Shown: positions 1-10,900 of the stretch, in pieces
How positions within the stretch are numbered: position 1 is the first letter of the stretch
Layout of the letters: every line of letters starts with the position of its first letter
Origin: Eleginops maclovinus
Lineage: Eukaryota > Chordata > Actinopteri > Perciformes > Eleginopidae
DNA length: 64,000 nt
Assembly (NCBI RefSeq): GCF_036324505.1
Contig: NC_086370.1
Coordinates: 15,526,600 to 15,590,599, forward strand
Direction: 5' to 3'
The notes under the pieces: model-generated
The model's input: only the letters and a program-made list of their open reading frames with translations
Told to the model about the DNA's origin: nothing
The model's database searches: none
Position numbers and translations under genes: made by a program

Positions 1-2192
1 TGGTATGTTCCTGGGGAGGATTGTTGAGTGACTCAGTGCCTCTGGGATGACGCACACCTAATGGATCAGAACTTGAAGCATCACATTGATCCAACCACAT
101 CTTACACCGCAGCCACCGTCAGACACATTTGTTAAAGCTTTCCAAAAATAGGATCAGGGACAGATGACATTACGAAAATAAGCAAATGTTCCTTTGGTGG
201 CATTGTAACTGATCAAGCAGGAGTTGTCTTTTCTTTTCCTCCTGATGCAAAATTGCATTATTTTAGAGCACACAAAGAGCAACCTCCCGTTTTATGGAAT
301 TTGTGAAAATCATTTGCATATTTCATACTGCATTTGCATGAAGCCCCATTCTGTCAAAAGCTGACAACTACATTCAGTTTTTTATTTTGCACAAAACTAA
401 TCCAGTTACACCTGGTTTTTCTCCAGTAGGATTTTTGTTTTGTAAACAAAAACCTGGCTACCTGGAAACCGGTGAAGGTAATATAGGAGCAGGTGTATAG
501 GAGAACAGATAATTACACTGGGTGATACGTACTCCAGAGGTCGTAATAAGTCGGTTTCAACTAATTTTTTATCCCTGTCCACAGACATGTCTTTTCATCA
601 GTATATTCATGCTAAATAAGCTAACAGCCGCCCTTCAGAAGTGCACTGCTAGATAGCCAATTAATCTCTTTAAATGATACATTATTTTAGAATTACTGCT
701 TATCAAATCAAATGTCTTTGCCTTATAAACACACTTTATATTGTGCCTCAACACCCTTGCTGCTCAGCTGTCAATCAAGTTTGTGCACCAGCTCACAAAC
801 TCAGAGCCTTGAAGATAAAGACGCATTTCTCACATATCCGCAAAGATCCTTTTCTCTCTCCTCAACATGATTTCTGACTATAAAAATAGAATACTGAATG
901 TGATTTCAGGTAGAAATTCTTTAGTACAAGCACAAGATAAATCAGCATCTGCTTCTGAATGATGTTAAAATGACCTGGAGGTTCCTGGAGGAAGAATCAG
1001 AGCAGCTCCCAGCTCCATACTGTAGGTGCTGCTCTCTAACCCACTCTGAGCTCCCCGGAGGGGCCTGAGCATTATAATAATTCCCCAGCAGGGACTGATG
1101 AAGTACCAAATTATTAACATTTTCTTGGTGCAGGATCTATGAAACAAGAACTGCCTCCTCTTCTCAGTCTGTCTCACCATCTATACATCAGCAGGTCTGA
1201 GTCACGCAGTGTGGGAGTGAAAGGATCATTGGAGATGTGGCTGGCTGTATCCCTACCTCTGCTTTATAGGGTGGACAGGTTATTATTGCAGTAACATCGG
1301 TGGTGGAAGATAGACGATATGGTTCTACTCCTCCTGAAACTGACCTAAGAGGCAACAAAAAGCAACTGTCACATAATGTTTTATATTGATGGCAAACACC
1401 TCGCTATACTGAGCTGTGCAGAGCCTCACAAAGGGAATGATCGAGTGCCAGCTTTCCATGTGTGGGCATTGCTGTATTATATGCTGCACAATTCAATCTT
1501 TTTTGACCGTCCTATGACTCCTGTGACAGTATCAGACCCGGGTCGCAGATATGCTCTCAGGTTCGTTCTGAATATGCTGTTGTCACTCGTGTCATGTTTG
1601 CGCTTCTAATTGCTTATCAGAGGATTCAGCACAGTGGAGACCATCTGTTTAGCCAGGTTTCATATCCGTTTACCCCCACTGGGATTCTGTTTCCTGGGAT
1701 GGGACAGCCACGCAATGTCCCCAAAACACTTCACCTCCACCAACCTGGCGCTCACTGCTCAGAGTTTCCATGAGATCATTTGGGGACGACGCTGGTGATG
1801 TAAGAGGCACAGCATGGGAGGGAGAAAGATTATTCTATGAGAGGGCAAGTGGAAGTGTGACATGGAGGGAAAGGAATTGAGAGCAAATGCAACAATTAAT
1901 AGTACTGTAGTATCAATCTGGATATAGATTTCAGGTATGAACATTTGCAGTGTTTTTCAATTTTGTGTACTCTAGGCAGTTCAATCATCTTGAGTTTAAC
2001 CATCTATTAAGTCTAGCTTTCCTGTGTGTAAATTGGAGATGTGAAGACATGTTACATCAAGTGAGTAAGTAAGAGCCATGGCAAGGTGATAATTAAATGG
2101 TTTGTAGGTCTGGCTCTGCCTCAGGCCATAAATTGCATCAGTATTGACTTCAAAGTCTCAATGCATTAAAGACAGACCAGCATAAGTACAAC
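1..2192. other. Upstream intron, no gene seen
   Basis: No coding exon, RNA gene or recognisable repeat is seen. Short open frames on both strands have no splice borders or composition that would support them. The stretch most likely belongs to the large intron before the S1 exon. Confidence 0.6.
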
Positions 2193-2265
2193 TTTTCTCC
2201 TCTCCTCTCCTCTCCTCTCCTCTCCTCACCTTTCCTTTCCTTTCCTTTCCTCTCCTCTCCTCTTT
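2193..2265. repeat. Pyrimidine microsatellite (TCTCC/TTTCC)n, left part
   Basis: Repeats of TCTCC and TTTCC run up to the 5' end of a SINE. The same pattern, TCTCC units then CACC then TTTCC units then TCTCC units, occurs again on the other side of the SINE, so the element sits inside a duplicated or pre-existing pyrimidine tract. Confidence 0.9.
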
Positions 2266-2586
2266 GTCCAGCAGTGGCTCAGTCAGTAGGGGCTTGGACT
2301 GGGAATCGTAGGGTCGCCGGTTCAAGTCCCCGAACAGACTTGAAATATGGAAAGTGGACTGCTACTTGGAGAGGTCCCAGTTCACCTCCTAGGCCCTGCT
2401 GTGGTGCCCTTGAGCAAGGCACCGGACACCTCCAATCCCCCCTCCCCATTGCTCCCCGGGCGCTGCACGATAGCTGCCCACTGCTCCTAGTGCTAGGATG
2501 GGTTAAATGCAGAGGACCAATTTCACTGTGTGTGCTCTGCTGTGTGCATGTATGTGACAAATAAAGAGGGTTTCATCCTCCGATTC
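2266..2586 (+). mobile_element. tRNA-derived SINE, plus orientation
   Basis: The head is tRNA-like, with a pol III A box (TGGCTCAGTCAGTAGG) near 2276 and a B box (GGTTCAAGTCC) near 2320. A conserved body of about 200 bases follows, then a 3' end with AATAAAGAGGG and TTTCATCCTC. A second copy at 14900-15220 differs at about six positions by eye, so the family was active recently. The exact named family is not resolved. Open frames on both strands across this unit are shadows of the repeat. Confidence 0.85.
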
Positions 2587-2596
2587 TATCTTCTAT

Positions 2597-2644
2597 CTAT
2601 CTCTCCTCTCCTCTCCTCACCTTTCCTTTCCTCTCCTCTCCTTT
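2597..2644. repeat. Pyrimidine microsatellite, right part
   Basis: TCTCC and TTTCC units mirror the tract before the SINE and end in TCCTTTGC. This is probably the other half of the interrupted microsatellite or an extended target duplication. Confidence 0.85.
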
Positions 2645-4312
2645 GCATGCTAGGATGCAGCTGTATTTGACCGCATGCACAAAAGCTAAGAGTAATTTGT
2701 ACCATATGTAGGATATATAAAGCTTGTGTGCACATTCTGATTATTATGGGATATGCACATGGCTGTGCTTAATAGCACAGTCAGGCACAGTCAATGTAAA
2801 TGTATAGACCAATGACCTTTCAGGTTAAATCAATACTAATGAAACAAAAAATACATTGACTGGTCAACGGCTGCAACCAAGCTGAAAATGAAACAATCTG
2901 TTTACTTTGTCATTTGAAACAATCCCATAGATAGATTTGAGTACAAACCAGAAGCAGGGGAGACATCCATCATGAGGCCTGCTTAGCTGAAGTAATGAAA
3001 GCATAACACTTCCTCTGACAGCAGGGCTAAAAGGGCCAGACGATCCTAGCCTCTGAAGACTGAATGATGTCTTGTTTCCTGAGCCCTTTTTATTACTTTG
3101 CTGCCGCTGTAAGTGTCTCTGGCCCATTATATACTCAGTTATTCCCACAAGTGGCACATCACCGTGGCAACATCACATCTCCCTTTCTCAGGTATTAGCT
3201 TTGTGCCCTCTGTCTTTGTGTCAGTTTATTTCTTTCACTCTTCTCCATCCCTGGGTGCTTCTGTATTTCTTACCCACCATTTTAATGGGCTTGAAATACT
3301 AACTTTATTATGAATTGTAAGTTTTATATTGGGGAGGCAGCAGATATCTGACAAACAGATATTCTCAAGTTAAAAGACATATGATTTTGGTAATATAAAA
3401 CTTCCTTCACAAGCAAAAAAGAGTGTCTGTCTTTTTAGTAAATTCTGAACTTTCAGAATATTTTTCACAATAATGGTGTCCTGTTGATAATGCCGTCAGA
3501 TCAGATGGTTCAAAACTAATATTTGTTGTTTTGGATGGAAGGCATCAACAGTTTGTTTGTTCTATTTATTTGGTGGGTGATGGGGAATCCTAGGATTGGT
3601 TCTTCAAGACTCAGAATCAGTCTAAATCATATACAAATTTGATAAAACAGAACAGATAGTGTAATGTTCTCCCAACTCTGCTGTATATGTACTCCTGTTA
3701 TAAAATAAGACTCTGTTGTTGCAGTGACATTTAATTCCATAAATGATCTACAGAGAAAGAATTGTAAGCCCCTTCCTGATCCGCTGGCAGACTTTCTGCT
3801 TAAGGCCAGCAAAATGTAAAGCAGGAGACTGGGTTTTGCAGTTATAGCTCCTATTCAAATTGATGGACACTTACAACAGCTCGGCCCCAAGCCCCATTTC
3901 AACTTAAGAATGTATGTATGCAGGTGCTTGAGATATGAGTGTATTCTGCAGCTTTATGAGGCACTTTCAGTCATACATCAGAGTGGAGAAGTGGATTGTA
4001 AAAGGCTTGTGACTGATATTTGAACCTATAAAATCCTCAGTCTCAGGGGGAACCGACTGCCCTCCAGGCATCAGCCGGCTGAACTTTTCTCTGACAAGTG
4101 TTGGGTATTGAATATTGATACGTATGTCAACAATCAATCACCCCAGCAGACTATAATCACAGGAAAGGTGAAAGGTGGAACTGATGGACACTGAAGTGAA
4201 GTTTGGCTTCTCAATAAAAGTTGGGTCTCTGAGAGAAGCCTAACACTTATTGATTGATGTTCATTGAACATATCAAATTGTATTTAGCTCATTTAAGAAA
4301 GCGTTGCCGTAT
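2645..4312. other. Intron sequence, nothing recognised
   Basis: AT-rich non-coding sequence. The short open frames (for example around 2864-3157 minus) lack any recognisable protein or splice context. Confidence 0.55.
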
Positions 4313-4381
4313 TTCTACCATTAAAACCGGTGGCGCTGTTGCGTCATTCTACCATTGAAGCCGGGTAAGCGGGTACGTCAT
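4313..4381 (+). repeat. Two imperfect tandem 34-35 bp units
   Basis: Both units begin TTCTACCATT and end GCGTCA or ACGTCAT: 4313-4346 and 4347-4381. They are GC-rich relative to the surroundings and lie just upstream of the acidic open frame, which suggests subterminal repeats of a degraded mobile element. Confidence 0.55.
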
Positions 4382-4400
4382 TTTCTGGTACAAGAGCTCT

Positions 4401-4709
4401 GTGGTATTTTTTTGCATTATTATCGGCCTCTTAGCCAATGAAATGCATCAGGATGTACACGTGGCATTGTTTGGATTTTTTTCGAGCAATCATGGCAACT
4501 GCGGAGGGAATTCTGAAATTAGTGAAGGTAGTGATATTGACGATCTGCACAGCGCTGATGACATTATTGCTGACGACTTTGAACCCGTCGAACCAATCGA
4601 CCGGGATTTATGGTTAAGACATATGTTTGAAGACGGCGACGATGATAACCATGAGTTTGAAGGTTTTGAAACCGAGTGGAGGATGGAGAGTTCCACAGAG
4701 TTGTTTTAA
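4401..4709 (+). other. Acidic open frame, possible remnant of a transposase N-terminus
   Basis: I do not recognise this frame with certainty. It is open for about 102 codons. The second half is strikingly acidic (runs such as GSDIDDLHSADDIIADD and EDGDDDNHEFEGFETEW), with coding-like codon use unlike the AT-rich intron around it. Acidic N-termini of this kind occur in piggyBac-type and similar transposases, and the tandem repeats just upstream fit an element end. However, no catalytic domain follows: the frame stops at 4709 and no continuation is seen downstream. A frame beginning at the ATG at 4491 starts MATAEG and would need a one-base shift to join the acidic part. A decayed mobile element is more likely than a host exon. 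Confidence 0.3.
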
Positions 4710-7062
4710 CCGCACCCCAGTGGTGAAAGTCGATTTACCTGCAGAGGCCACTCATGAAAGCCACACCTGTAAGCTCTCAAATACTTTTTGGATTGTGTTT
4801 TTATCTGCTACAGAGGCTGAGAAATCAATTATTTATTAGGCGTTGACACAATTGCTGAATTTTTAGAAAAACTTCAGGTTTTAGGGGGTTCTTCTAAAAT
4901 CGTAGATCGTAAAATCATAGGTTTTACAGGCATTTTTTGGGAAAAATTGACCTTCTGTAATGGAGGGAGTAAAATCCATAACTTTTAGTTTCTGTTGGAT
5001 TTGTATTATGTTTTCCAGGGAGATCATTAATTATCCACCAAATGAATAACTGCATGGCTTAAGTGGAATTAATAATGTATAGCCCAAAAGGTAAAGGAAA
5101 CCATTAGCAAATTACCCTTGTGTTGCTCTTCTCTGCCATATCTCACATTTATAGAAGCATACTTAGGGCTCAGAATAAGACTGAAGTTAAATATAAAATA
5201 ATCTGGCTTGTTTTCAATATTATAAGAGAGACTCACTCTGGGATAAAAGGCTTATTGTGACACCTTCACCCTTGCTGATAGGCGGAGGTATTGTGTTAAG
5301 GTCATTCATGGCTGTTTTCAGGCATCCGCCCACTTTATTGACTGAGCAGGACAGCTTTGTGTAGGGTTCTGATGTAGCAGAGAGCAAACAGGGGAGGGAT
5401 ACACTGAGATGCTGCTGCTCTCCACTTAACACATAGCCTGCAACAAAAACACGTTACTTTTACAGCCTCTCCTTCTCTGCAGATCCTCGTCTCATCTGTC
5501 ACCTTGCTGTGAGCGAGCTTTTTACCTTATCAGGACCCATTACATTGTTAGCAAGCGAAAGTGGGCTTCGGTGCGGATGATAAACTTCTCATTAACCTTC
5601 CGGAAATTAAACGAAACCTTGATTTAATTAGATAAAGCTCATGTCCCCGCTGCGTCTCCTCTGAGATGAAACCTATGTGCTGTCAGGGGAGGATGTCGTG
5701 GTGATATAAGAGGGTGGTTTAAAGAAAGCAAACAGAAAACACGATGCGGTGCAGCTATATTGTTTCATCATTTAAATGCTCATCGATCCATTTGCTTTAT
5801 TGGGAAGGGAAATGAAGTTTTTAATTCCACATTTGGCAGCGGCTAGGTCTTCCTCTGGCTACCAAATGCTGAATGACATTATTTGGAGAAGGATGAAAGG
5901 GTTTGCTGAATTTGGCAATATGCATCAGACAAAGTAATTGCTCTGCATGCATTGTAATAGACATAGCATTAGAGTGATAACGTTTTGATGATATTAACTA
6001 TGGCAGGGATGATTTATACTATGATTAAAGGCACATAATGGAATTATGTGGCAGTAACAAGGTCTGGAAAACAGTGTAGTGACCTGAATACATTATGAAC
6101 AGCAATGCAGATGGAGAATACGCTACTTCCTCACAATATCTTAGTACTCTCATAAAAAAATCTCCCTTTCTGCTCCGTTTTTTTTTTACTGCAGATAGAG
6201 GTCATTTGTCATTGTTCAGATGGGAAATTATACCAGTTATGTAAATGTCAAGCTGGATATTGGTTGATACATGGCACAATTTCATTCCTAACAATGGAGA
6301 GATTGAGAAAAATCTAAAAGAATTGAGTGACAAAATACATTTAGCAAAGTTGGTTACAGACCCAAGCAAATTGAAAGATTGAGTAAACGTGTCTGTGTAT
6401 TAATCATCATATACACTGTGATTATTAATCTGACGCACAATGCATTTACAGTATTAAAGTACATTAATGCTGTCCGAGTTTGAATAAAACATCCTTTAAG
6501 GCATGAATCAAAAGTGGCATGTGCAGTGGTACCAAGTCACAGTATTCCTCACATAAAACCAGGAAAATCCCTTCCTATATTTGTTCAGTTTTGGCTTAGT
6601 TTGTGAACACCTGGGAGTAACAGCCCCACTCAGTGTCACATTGTCCGGCTAAAAAAGATTCCCTGCAGAAATCTGAGAAGAGGTCTTGTGGGAGACCAGT
6701 ATTTATTTTTTATTGAAGCTTAATGGGAGTCCAGGAGGAAGGGAGTATAGGTCATGTTAGTATTCAACTGAGGCCAGCAGGGATGAATGATTCACCAGAA
6801 GTGGGCTCTTTATTCAGCTGTAATGCATATATTACAATAAGTGTATTGATAAAATAGTAGCTATTAATGTTGTTTGTTTCACGTGGTTTCATTTAAAACT
6901 CACTAGAGTTAAAGTTCTCCTTCATCATTGACTCAGAAATACTTGACATTTGGTTTGATTTTCCCAAAAATACTCCTAATCACAACACTCACAACATCAT
7001 ATCACACAAACAGCTGTTACCTCGCCCTTACTGGATTTAAGAATTGCAGCAAAAAGAATATG
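4710..7062. other. Intron sequence, nothing recognised
   Basis: No exon, RNA gene or named repeat is seen. The bases just after the acidic frame, up to about 4980, may belong to the same degraded element, but no terminal inverted repeat could be matched. Confidence 0.5.
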
Positions 7063-7064
7063 TA

Positions 7065-7264
7065 CAGTGGGGCAAAAAAGTATTTAGTCAGCCACCAATT
7101 GTGCAAGTTCTCCCATTTAAAAAGATGAGAGAGGCCTGTAATTTTCATCATAGGTATACCTCAACTATGAGAGACAAAATGAGAAAAAGAAATCCAGGAA
7201 ATCACATTGTAGGATTTTTAATGAATTAATTGGTAAATTCCTCGGTAAAATAAGTATTTGGTCA
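7065..7264 (+). repeat. Left terminal inverted repeat of the Tc1 element
   Basis: Pairs with 8471-8671. Both ends carry the outer motif TATTTAGTCAGCCACC and the inner motif AATAAGTATTTGGTCA, the expected places for the two transposase binding sites of IR/DR-type Tc1 elements. Confidence 0.85.
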
Positions 7265-7430
7265 CCTACAAACAAGCAAGATTTATGGCTCTCACAGACC
7301 TGTAACTTCTTCTTTAAGAGGCTCCTCTGTCCTCCACTCGTTACCTGTATTAAGGGCACCTTTTTGAACTCGTTATCAGTATAAAAGACACCTGTCCACA
7401 ACCTCAAACAGTCATACTCCAAACTCCACT

Positions 7431-8454
7431 ATGGCCAAGACCAAACAGCTGTCAAAGGAGACCAGAGACAAAATTGTAGACCTGCACCAGGCTGGGAAAA
7501 CTGAATCTGCAATAGGTAAGCAGCTTGGTGTGAAGAAATCAACTGTGGGAGCAATTATTAGAAAATGGAAGACATACAAGACCACTGCTAATCTCCCTCG
7601 ATCTGGGGCTCCACGCAAGATCTCACCCCGTGGGGTCAAAATGATCACAAGAACGGTGAGCAAAAATCCCAGAACCACACGGGGGGACCTAGTGAATGAC
7701 CTGCAGAGAGCTGGGACCAAAGTAACAGAGGCTACCATCAGTAACACACTACGCCGCCAGGGACTTAAATCCTGCAGTTCCAGACGTGTCCCCCTGCTTA
7801 AGCCAGTACATGTCCAGGCCCGTCTGAAGTTTGCTTAGAGGGCATTTGGATGATCCAGAAGAGGATTGGGAGAATGTCATATGGTCAGATGAAACCAAAA
7901 TAGAACTTTTTGGTAAAAACTCAACTCGTCGTGTTTGGAGGAGAAAGAATGCAGAGTTGCATCCAAAGAACACCATACCTACTGTGAAGCATGGGGGTGG
8001 AAACATCATGCTTTGGGGCTGTTTTTCTGCAAAGGGACCAGGACGACTGATCCGTGTAAAGGAAAGAATGAATGGGGCCATGTATCGTGAGATTTTGAGT
8101 GAAAACCTCCTTCCATCAGCAAGGGCACTGAAGATGAAGCGTGGCTGGGTCTTTCAGCATGACAATGATCCCAAACACACCGCCAGGGCAACGAAGGAGT
8201 GGCTTCGTAAGAAGCATTTCAAGGTCCTGGAGTGGCCTAGCCAATCTCCAGATCTCAACCCCATAGAAAATCTTTGGAGGGAGTTGAAAGTCCGTGTTGC
8301 CCAGCGACAGCCCCAAAACATCACTGCTTTAGAGGAGATCTGCATGGAGGAATGGGCCAAAATACCAGCAACAGTGTGTGAAAACCTTGTGAAGACTTAC
8401 AGAAAACGTTTGACCTCTGTCATTACCAACAAAGGGTATATAACAAAGTATTGA
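7431..8454 (+). pseudogene. Tc1-like transposase, one frameshift
   Basis: Cut-and-paste transposase of the Tc1 family. The first frame (7431-7838) starts [20 protein letters not shown] and holds the paired-like helix-turn-helix DNA-binding region, with [10 protein letters not shown] marking the linker between the two subdomains. The second frame (up to 8454) holds the catalytic domain: first Asp in IWSDETK, second Asp in [11 protein letters not shown] and the Glu in [11 protein letters not shown], so the DDE triad is retained. The frames are joined at about 7835-7845, where one extra T in GCTTAGAGGG produces a TAG stop. Everything else appears intact, so this copy was disabled by a single small change, though the terminal repeats could still be mobilised in trans. 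Confidence 0.92.
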
Positions 8455-8470
8455 GATGAACTTTTGTTAT

Positions 8471-8671
8471 TGACCAAATACTTATTTTCCACAATAATTT
8501 GAAAATAAATTCATTAAAAATCAGACAATGTGATTTTCTGGATTTTTTTTTTCTCATTCTGTCTCTCATAGTTGAAGTATACCTATGATAAAAATTACAG
8601 GCCTCTCTCATCTTTTTAAATGGGAGAACTTGCACAATTGGTGGCTGACTAAATACTTTTTTGCCCCACTG
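8471..8671 (-). repeat. Right terminal inverted repeat of the Tc1 element
   Basis: Reverse complement of the left end with scattered substitutions and a longer A/T run near 8541-8552. It follows the transposase stop codon by about 15 bases. Confidence 0.85.
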
Positions 8672-8673
8672 TA

Positions 8674-10794
8674 TGTTACCTAATTTATCTACTTTCCTAA
8701 ACATATAGCAACATGATTATCAAATAAGAATGTAAGGGAGTTAATGGTGGGTAATTAAAATTGATAAATGAAGTAAAATGTGCGTAATTCACTTTAACTC
8801 AGCTAGAAAATTGAGTAATGGTGTTCTCTTTATGATGATTCTGCCAAATCAAGCTGGCTCATTCTTAAAGTCTCTGAGAGTAATTGCAAAAGGACATTTA
8901 ATCCCTTAATGAACAGCTCAGTGCACCTTTGTTTTGAAATAGTACCTTACACCCCGTCATCAGGTTGATTAGTGTAATGGAAAGTTGGCCTAATGGCTGC
9001 TCAACAGCCTTGCAATTTTTGAATATTACAATACTTACACATGAGGGCTCAAATAAAATAAATGCACCAAGGACAAACCTGTATTTAGCATAGTATCATA
9101 TTTGTAAATGTTTTCTTCCCTGTCCCAAACATTTCATGTATTTCATTCACTTTCACTTTTTTTTTTTTTTGCAATTTTACTGACGTGCAGTAAAACCAAG
9201 GATTTGGCCTGGATGCTGGTTGCTGTCCTTGTCATGTTTGCCCTCCACTCACAGTGGCAAAATCACTGACAATTTAGACACCTTGAGGCAAGGGAACAAT
9301 TGTTGTGGACCCATGATATTCAGCAGTGCAAAGCTACACTTTCCCCAGAGGTCATCAGTCTGTGGTGTTATGTCACATAGAGCCTCAACTGAATTGTTAA
9401 AACCTTTATTTTTGTCTATCTTAATGAGCACTGCTGTAAAAGCACACTGCGCCTAAAATAATGTGACCTTCTAGCCACCATATATATCCATAATGAGCAT
9501 TCATGTCACTCAGTAGCAGCAGCTTTCTATATCCCAATTTGATATTCTGCATATATATTGCAGCTTTTAAAATAAGCCATTTATAAGCTCATGTGTTGGA
9601 TGGTTGGTTGGTGAATGGATATGAGTTGAATAATTCCCCCCTCTTTGCAGGCTGGTCACATGCATCCTCTCATCTTCTCTGCACTGGCATACTCGTTGTA
9701 GGGGGTCCTCCTTTCTGTCTTATGGAAAATTTCACTCACACAATGGTTAAAGGCATACACACGTGATACACGCACAATCGCACACATAGAGGTGGAGTCA
9801 CGAGCACGGACGCGTACACGCTGTGGCATTTAAGCTCTAGCTGTGCCTTAGAGGACATGCTCTAATATTTTCCATCCCTCCACTCCTCCTTCTCTTCAGC
9901 TTCTCCCTCCCTCTCTCGCTCTCAATCTGTCTCAGCCACAAGCCATTTTCTGCCACCTCTTAACGCTCTTCATGTCCCGCAGGGGGGCAGGGGGGGTTCT
10001 CTAATAGTCTCTCATCCCTCCATCTCCTGCCATCATCACCGCCATTTTTTATCTCCTCTACCTCCTTCTCTCCGCTTTTGTCCCTTTTCTGAATCCTCTG
10101 CGAATATTCAAGGTCATGGTCATATCAACGTTCTCTTGGGAAGGGCTGTCACGAGACACAGGATGGAAGTGTGACCTACCTTTCTAGTATCCAGAGCGCA
10201 ATGTACATCTCACAAGGTTCACCTCTGCTAGGATGGTTTAACTCGGCAGGGACACATCTCTCCTAGTGCGCGAGTTGCAAAAAACATCCAGTTTTTGTGA
10301 AATAATGATGCAATAGAAAAAACTTTTAGAGGGGATTTTACAGGCATGTTGTCCTGTTCGTCTATAACAGATGCCTACGGGCACGTTGTTCATCTCCCAT
10401 GGACAGATGCTCATTTTATGAGCTGTCATCCTGTCAGACCTGAGAGGCTTTCCTTCATACCGACCCCCACACCACCCTCTGCCCCGTCAATCACTGCTGC
10501 TGTTGCCTAGGTACCACAACACGCGGCTGTCTTATAAAGGGCACTAGGGTTAAGTGGAGCCAATTCCAGGGGTGCAGTATCATCGGTTGTATTGATGATT
10601 TATTTTTCAGAGATTTAGAAAACACTGTAGGGCTTTCCCAGTTTATTTAAAATAAAGTGGTTTTATGTAAGAAGAAGTGATCCACTGTATGCTATCTGAA
10701 CAGTAACACTGGGTATCTTTTTAGCTATTAAATTGAGATCAATTTGGCAACGATTGGTAGCTCTGCAAACAGACTTATAATTTGTTTAAATACT
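8674..10794. other. Intron sequence, nothing recognised
   Basis: No coding exon is found. A CT-rich stretch lies around 9880-10090. Open frames here are short and unsupported. Confidence 0.5.
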
Positions 10795-10900
10795 GAGCTG
10801 CAACTTATTACAATTATATTAATTATTTATCAATCTGATTATCATTTTCGCGACCAATGACTTGTGTATAAAATGTCAAACAATAGAAAAAGGCGAGGTC
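10795..10900 (+). repeat. Degraded copy of a dispersed fish repeat (GAGCTGCAAC... family)
   Basis: The sequence begins GAGCTGCAACTTATTACAAT, passes AATTATTTATCAATCTGATTA, and runs to ATAAAATGTCAAACAATAGA. It resembles a common teleost interspersed repeat, also seen more fully at 16048-16395. The family name is not assigned. Confidence 0.5.

Larger units (their letters stand above)
7065..8671 (+). mobile_element. Tc1/mariner transposon, near full length, TA target duplication
   Basis: The element is 1607 bp, starts CAGTGGGGCAAAAAAGTATT and ends with the inverted copy, flanked by TA at 7063-7064 and 8672-8673. Terminal inverted repeats are long, about 200 bp (7065-7264 and 8471-8671), and diverge at only a modest number of positions. 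One transposase gene on the plus strand fills the interior. The long repeats and DD34E-type transposase are typical of teleost Tc1-like families. Confidence 0.95.

Noticed and set aside
1376..1798. Adjacent 77- and 62-codon plus-strand frames
   Set aside because: No domain, no splice context, composition like intron.
2274..2564. Open frames of 93-96 codons on both strands
   Set aside because: They lie wholly in the SINE, and the same reading recurs at the second copy (14925-15299).
7431..8454. Two separate genes in the Tc1 element
   Set aside because: They are the two halves of one transposase split by a frameshift.
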